From Porphyrobacter sp. (lineage in GTDB: Bacteria; Pseudomonadota; Alphaproteobacteria; Sphingomonadales; Sphingomonadaceae): a stretch of DNA of 7,748 bases. Below are positions 3,532 through 7,748 of this stretch, piece by piece (the first letter of the stretch is position 1; each line of letters starts with the position of its first letter). The notes under the pieces are model-generated. The model had not been told where the DNA came from. It saw nothing but the letters and a program-made list of their open reading frames with translations, and searched no databases. A program made the position numbers and the translations under genes. Location: assembly GCA_021732945.1 (NCBI GenBank), contig JAKFWB010000091.1, forward strand, positions 1-7,748. The letters are read 5' to 3'.

Positions 3532-6004
3532 CCTCGCCAATTTCACACGCGGCAGCCAGCTCCTCGGGCACTTCGGTTTCATGTTCGCTGCAGGCCTCAA
3601 AGGCCCGCTGATCATTGCTGCTGTGGTGATTTCATCGACCTCATGGTGGACCCTTTCATCGGCGCTCACTGACTATGAGATCTACCTCATCTGGATGCGC
3701 GTCTATGCCGCGGCCTACGGCTTCATGGAGTTCAGTCCCGACAAGCTGGTGACTGTCAAGACAGTCTTCGGCGGCACGATGGAATTGCCGATCGGAATGC
3801 TCGGTTCCTTCCCTCCGGTGGTCCGGGCGTGGGATCACATGACCGACCTCGTCGCCAGCGCCGCGTGGCGTTCGGCCCTGTTTCTCATCCCCGCCTTTGT
3901 GCTGTTTTACGGGTTCGCCGCCCGCTTCGGCGGGAAGGCGAAAGATCGCAAGTACGTACGCGGCGCACAGCTGATCGACCTCGCCGAACTGATCCGGCGC
4001 CTGCGCAAGCATAACCGCGAAAAGCGCAATCGCGAACGCACTGCCGCGATGGGCTGGAAGTGGCGGCTGTGCCTTCCATGGGAGCTTGCAAAGGCCTTTC
4101 CCTATCGTCCGGCCCACATCGCCGGGGTCGTCTATCCATGGCGCCTTGAACAAAGCCACGCCATGCTGATCGGCACCACCGGAACCGGCAAAACGGTCGC
4201 CATTTCGGCCATGATCGAAGAGGCCTGCGCCAAGGGCCAGAACTGCGTGGTCTTCGATCTGACCGGTGCCTTCATCGAACAATTCTACGATCCCCGGCGG
4301 GACATCATTCTAAACCCGCTCGATGCGCGCTGCCCGCAGTGGAGCCTCTTCGACGAGTGCCGCACCGAAGCCGATTTCTGGACCGCGGCCGATGCGCTTG
4401 TTCCGCATGACGGAGGCGGCGACGCGCAGTTCTGGGTACTCGGCGCGCGTGCGCTGTTCGTGAAGTTCTGCGTCGAACTTGTGGCCCAGGGCAGGGGATC
4501 CAATGCGGCGCTCGCGCAGGAATTGATGTCCGCAGACCTCTCCGATGTCCACGAACTGGTAAAGGATACGATGGCGGGTCCGATCACCGCACCCGAGGCT
4601 GCGCGGATGGCGGAATCGGTGCGTGCGGTGTTCAATGTCAACGCCAAGGCGCTCGAACTGCTGCCGACCGAAGGTCCGCGTTTCTCTGTGCGCGAATGGA
4701 TCGAACAGGCCGCCGAGAACCCTGCGGGACGAGGCTCGATCTTGTTCATTTCCTCGCGCTATGTCGACATGAGCGTGACCTCGCAGCTCCTCACCTTGTG
4801 GCTCGATACCGCCATGAACACGCTCATGACTTCTGCGCGCACCAACGAGGTCACGTGCTGGTTCTTCATCGACGAGCTTGGCGCGCTGCATCGTCTCCCC
4901 GCGCTCGAAAAGGGGCTTCAGACCGCCCGCAATTTCGGCGGGGCGATCGTCCTGGGCCTCCACGCCTTTGCCAAGCTGAAGGAGGTCTATGGTGAGAACA
5001 TGGCCGCAACTCTCGCGTCGCTCGCCCGCACGAAACTGATCCTCTCAGTTGCGGACCGCGATACCGCAACCTGGTGCAGCGACGTCATCGGACACGAGGA
5101 GGTTGTGGATGTCGATGAGGGGTTCTCTTTCGGGTTTAACAATGCCCGCGACGCGGTCAGCCTCACCCGGCGCACGACGATCAAGCCGCTGCGAATGCCC
5201 GACGAGCTGATGAACATGAAGAGCCTTAAGGGCTATATCAAGTTCCCGGAAGACTTTCCCGCAGCGCCCGTCAGGCTTCGTCCGGTAAACCGCCCGAAGG
5301 CGGCCGACGCCTTTATTGTGCGGGGGCCCAATCGACCTCTACCGCCCGCGCAGCTCGACGCTCCCATGCCCCCGCGACCGAAACAGGGAGGGCAATCCGG
5401 GGAGGGTGCCAGCACGCATACTTCGACCAGTGATGACGGGGGCGGGAACTCGACCTCGCGCCACCATTCTGTCTCCAAGCAGGGCGAGCTGGCCTTCGAT
5501 AAGGCGCCTGGCGAAGCCGCGCAGCCCGATCGCGCAGTTGAATCGGAGGCAGCGCGTCAGATGGGTACGGATGCGGCGGGCAAGCTTCCTGCCGGTAGCG
5601 CCAGCCCCACTGATCCGGAAAGCGCAAAGGGCGACCAGGCATCTCTCGGGAAGGGCAGGCACAGCCATCCTGCTGACCCATCCGGAGGCCTCGACAACCC
5701 TCAGAGTAATGACCGCCCGGCACTCAAACCCGGCCCCAAGTCGGGCGCCAGGTTGAGTGATCGTGCGATCAGGCAAAACCCGTCACCCGGTCGGCAAAAG
5801 GCGAAGGACGGGGCCGAGCGAGGTGCTAATCCCCCAGCCAAATCCGACGGCGCAAAGGTCACTGACCCAGCCTCCCGGAAAGGACGCGCACCGGCGAGCC
5901 CGCCAAGATCTTCGGACGCCCGGAAGCTGCTGAACGAGGACGGAATCCCAGAGCGAAGCGAGCCTCCCAAGGACACGCGCGACCTCGGCGATCTGGAGAT
6001 CTGA
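3521..6004 (+). CDS. traD: Type IV coupling protein (VirD4/TrwB/TraD family)
   Basis: This 827-aa inner-membrane ATPase links the relaxosome to the type IV secretion channel and pumps the DNA strand. Two N-terminal membrane segments lie at about residues 21-48 and 115-134, with a periplasmic part between them. The nucleotide-binding domain has Walker A GTTGTGKT (218-225) and Walker B CWFFIDELG (446-454, D451 and E452); conserved stretches such as QTARNFGG and HAFAKLKEVYGENMAATL follow. From about residue 595 a disordered tail rich in Gly, Ser, Pro, Asp and Lys runs to the end (DLGDLEI). This makes it much longer than TrwB (about 500 aa) and nearer to F TraD, whose tail gives plasmid specificity. 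The start ATG at 3521 has GAGGGAGG five bases upstream and overlaps the RHH gene; the frame is open further upstream, but those codons lie inside the RHH gene. The relaxase start follows 37 bases after the stop. Confidence 0.93.
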   Translation: MKRNLANFTRGSQLLGHFGFMFAAGLKGPLIIAAVVISSTSWWTLSSALTDYEIYLIWMRVYAAAYGFMEFSPDKLVTVKTVFGGTMELPIGMLGSFPPVVRAWDHMTDLVASAAWRSALFLIPAFVLFYGFAARFGGKAKDRKYVRGAQLIDLAELIRRLRKHNREKRNRERTAAMGWKWRLCLPWELAKAFPYRPAHIAGVVYPWRLEQSHAMLIGTTGTGKTVAISAMIEEACAKGQNCVVFDLTGAFIEQFYDPRRDIILNPLDARCPQWSLFDECRTEADFWTAADALVPHDGGGDAQFWVLGARALFVKFCVELVAQGRGSNAALAQELMSADLSDVHELVKDTMAGPITAPEAARMAESVRAVFNVNAKALELLPTEGPRFSVREWIEQAAENPAGRGSILFISSRYVDMSVTSQLLTLWLDTAMNTLMTSARTNEVTCWFFIDELGALHRLPALEKGLQTARNFGGAIVLGLHAFAKLKEVYGENMAATLASLARTKLILSVADRDTATWCSDVIGHEEVVDVDEGFSFGFNNARDAVSLTRRTTIKPLRMPDELMNMKSLKGYIKFPEDFPAAPVRLRPVNRPKAADAFIVRGPNRPLPPAQLDAPMPPRPKQGGQSGEGASTHTSTSDDGGGNSTSRHHSVSKQGELAFDKAPGEAAQPDRAVESEAARQMGTDAAGKLPAGSASPTDPESAKGDQASLGKGRHSHPADPSGGLDNPQSNDRPALKPGPKSGARLSDRAIRQNPSPGRQKAKDGAERGANPPAKSDGAKVTDPASRKGRAPASPPRSSDARKLLNEDGIPERSEPPKDTRDLGDLEI

Positions 6005-6041
6005 CGATGGCAGTAAATGCCGCCTTGCGAGGGTCAGATCC

Positions 6042-7748
6042 GTGCTTTCCGTAGCCAATGTCCGAACTGCGGGCGGTGCTGCCAGCTACTTTGCCGCCGA
6101 CAATTACTACACCCGGGCCGATGCTGATCGGTCCGGGGCGTGGCTCGGCAAGGGTGCTGAAGAACTGGGCCTCTCGGGCGCGGTCGATGCGAAGACCTTC
6201 GAAGCTGCCCTCAAAGGATTTCTGCCCGACGGGAGCCGCGTTGGCAGCGACCACCGGGCACACCGGGCAGGCACCGATCTCACCTTTTCCATGCCCAAGA
6301 GCTGGTCGGTGCTCGCCCTCGTTGGCGGCTACAAGCGGATCCTCGATGCCTATGGCGCGGCGGTCCGCGAGACGCTGGCTTGGGCCGAGAAGAACCTCGC
6401 CGAAACCCGCATGGAGGTGCGCGGCAGCGAGCGTGTCGTCAGGACTGGTAACCTCGTGGCCGCGGTGTTCCAGCATGACACCAACCGCAATCAGGAGCCC
6501 AATGCGCATTTCCATGCGGTCATCGCCAATGTCACCCAGGGGCCGGACGGCAAGTGGCGGGCGCTGCGCAACGACAAGCTCTGGGAACACAATACCTTCC
6601 TCAATGCCATGACCATGGCGCGCTTCCGGCTCAGCGTGGAGAAGCTCGGCTACGAGGTTGGCGAGTTCGGCAAGCACGGCAATTTCGAGGCCGTCGGCGT
6701 ACCCAAGGAAGTGCGCAATGCCTTCAGCTCGCGCCGCGCCGAGGTTCTCGCAGCAGCCGCGCAGATGAACTCGCAGGGTCCGAGGGCGCTCGATGCCGCA
6801 ACACTAATGACGCGGGCGCAAAAGGAGCCCATCGAGGACCGCGCCGCCCTGACACAGCAATGGAAGGACACCGCTGAAAAGCTCGGGTTCGACCCGGCAA
6901 TGGTTATCGCGCGAGCGAACGCACGCGGCGCCAAGGACCTCGGCAAACTTCCCGGATTGGGGTCATCGGTCCGCAAGGTGGTCGAGCAGGGCAAGCAGAT
7001 CGCCCACGATTTCGCCGAACGTCTCGGCATTGCGCAAGGCGACCCGCTCATTCCCTCGCGGCTTGGCAACCGTAGTCCCGAGGAGGTCGCAGCCATCCAT
7101 GGCGTCGCCTCGGCTATCCGCCATCTTGGCGAGCGCGAGGCGGCCTTCAGCAAGGTCGAGATCTATCGCACCGCGCTTGGCTTCGCCCTGCCCACAGCCT
7201 TTGCCGATATCGAGCGCCGGGTCGATCAGCTGGTCCGGCAGGGATACCTTCAGACCGGCAAGGGCGCGGATCGCGACATGCTAACCACCCACGATGCGGT
7301 CAGTGTCGAACAGCGCATCCTGGCGGGCGTCGAGGCCGGACGCGGCGCTGCGGCCGCCATCGTTCCTGCCTACGATGCTGGCACGTACCTGCAAGCCGTC
7401 TCGCACAAAAGATATGGGATCACACTGAACAAGGGGCAGGAGGGGGCGGGTCGCCTGCTGCTGAGCTCGAACAATCGCATTGTCGCGATCCAGGGTGTGG
7501 CCGGCGCAGGCAAAAGCACGGTTCTGAAGCCGGTCGCCGATATCCTGCGCACGGAAGGCAAGACCGTGCTGGGCCTCGCCGTGCAGAACACGCTGGTACA
7601 GATGCTCGAGCGCGAAACCGGCATTCCCTCGATGACCGTGGCGCGCTTCCTCGGACAGCATCAGGACCTTCTCAAGGGCGAGGGAGGCGCGCGCCTCGAA
7701 GCCGCGCGCACGGCAATGAGCGGGACCGTTGTGGGGCTCCACCAGGCA
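6042..7748 (+). CDS. traI: MOBF relaxase-helicase (TrwC/TraI type), 3' end outside the window
   Basis: The frame is open for 569 codons to the window edge. The relaxase nicks oriT, stays bound to the 5' end and unwinds the strand. The N-terminus reads MLSVANVRTAGGAASYFAAD if the GTG at 6042 is the start; GAGGG lies eight bases upstream and no ATG is available in frame. Candidate catalytic tyrosines are Y16 and Y22/Y23. The metal-binding histidines are H145 (VFQHDTNR), H156 and H158 (AHFHAVI), with the spacing seen in TrwC. The TrwC domain covers about residues 1-290, with TDLTFSMPKSWSVLAL a typical segment. A RecD-like helicase begins near 455; its Walker A is GVAGAGKST (485-493). At the edge, where a Walker B of the VLDEA type is expected, the codons read GLHQA (565-569). 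It forms an operon with the coupling-protein gene. Confidence 0.95.
   Translation, partial: MLSVANVRTAGGAASYFAADNYYTRADADRSGAWLGKGAEELGLSGAVDAKTFEAALKGFLPDGSRVGSDHRAHRAGTDLTFSMPKSWSVLALVGGYKRILDAYGAAVRETLAWAEKNLAETRMEVRGSERVVRTGNLVAAVFQHDTNRNQEPNAHFHAVIANVTQGPDGKWRALRNDKLWEHNTFLNAMTMARFRLSVEKLGYEVGEFGKHGNFEAVGVPKEVRNAFSSRRAEVLAAAAQMNSQGPRALDAATLMTRAQKEPIEDRAALTQQWKDTAEKLGFDPAMVIARANARGAKDLGKLPGLGSSVRKVVEQGKQIAHDFAERLGIAQGDPLIPSRLGNRSPEEVAAIHGVASAIRHLGEREAAFSKVEIYRTALGFALPTAFADIERRVDQLVRQGYLQTGKGADRDMLTTHDAVSVEQRILAGVEAGRGAAAAIVPAYDAGTYLQAVSHKRYGITLNKGQEGAGRLLLSSNNRIVAIQGVAGAGKSTVLKPVADILRTEGKTVLGLAVQNTLVQMLERETGIPSMTVARFLGQHQDLLKGEGGARLEAARTAMSGTVVGLHQA

Noticed and set aside
3656..4963. Long minus-strand frames inside the coupling-protein gene
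   Set aside because: They are antisense shadows of a high-GC gene whose + strand product has clear Walker motifs and membrane segments.
6007..6054. A 15-codon frame beginning with the ATG just after the coupling-protein stop
   Set aside because: It is out of frame with the relaxase and overlaps its GTG start. The relaxase family N-terminus (MLSVANVR) clearly begins at 6042, so this ATG is not the relaxase start.
1..7748. CRISPR arrays, tRNA or rRNA genes, insertion sequences and transposases
   Set aside because: I looked for regularly spaced repeats, cloverleaf patterns, terminal inverted repeats and transposase motifs and saw none.

Overview
The window looks like the mobilisation end of a conjugative plasmid or integrative conjugative element from an alphaproteobacterium, most likely Sphingomonadales (Novosphingobium, Sphingobium or Erythrobacter type). 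This rests on the GC-rich coding style with strong GGAG-type ribosome sites, the N-terminus of the MOBF relaxase, and the small accompanying genes. No taxonomic marker gene is present, so the placement is an inference.

Layout. Bases 2-103 hold the last codons of an unidentified + strand gene. An excisionase-like helix-turn-helix protein of the antitoxin type follows (218-676), without a recognisable toxin after it. A gene-free stretch (677-1164) contains a large nested inverted repeat and leads into a single-stranded DNA-binding protein gene (ssb, 1165-1554) that ends at a strong terminator. Then come three small genes: a 76-aa protein on the minus strand (1670-1900), a 78-aa protein on the plus strand (2226-2462, with its own terminator) and a 64-aa protein on the minus strand (2565-2759). 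A partly AT-rich spacer (2760-3198) separates them from a + strand operon: a ribbon-helix-helix protein (3199-3531), a TraD/TrwB-type coupling protein (3521-6004) and a MOBF relaxase-helicase (from GTG 6042, cut by the window end).

The main result is a candidate origin of transfer in that spacer. Read on the minus strand, a short perfect hairpin (GCGACCTGTCGC) is followed immediately by the nine bases GTAGGGTGT and then GC. As I recall them, F has a hairpin, then GTGGGGTGT, then the nick, and R388 has a hairpin, then GTATTGTCT, then the nick. Spacing and core match both. The predicted nick is in the minus strand opposite 2940/2939. With that polarity the DNA below 2939 (small genes, ssb, antitoxin-like gene) enters the recipient first, as a leading region, and the transfer operon enters last. 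The order oriT, RHH protein, coupling protein, relaxase is that of R388 trwA-trwB-trwC.

The transferred strand would be the template for the + strand leading genes. Two of them, ssb and the 78-aa gene, have a sizeable inverted repeat about 90-100 bases upstream of their start. These are candidates for single-strand promoters of the F plasmid Frpo kind, which would allow expression before the second strand is made. This last point is a hypothesis.
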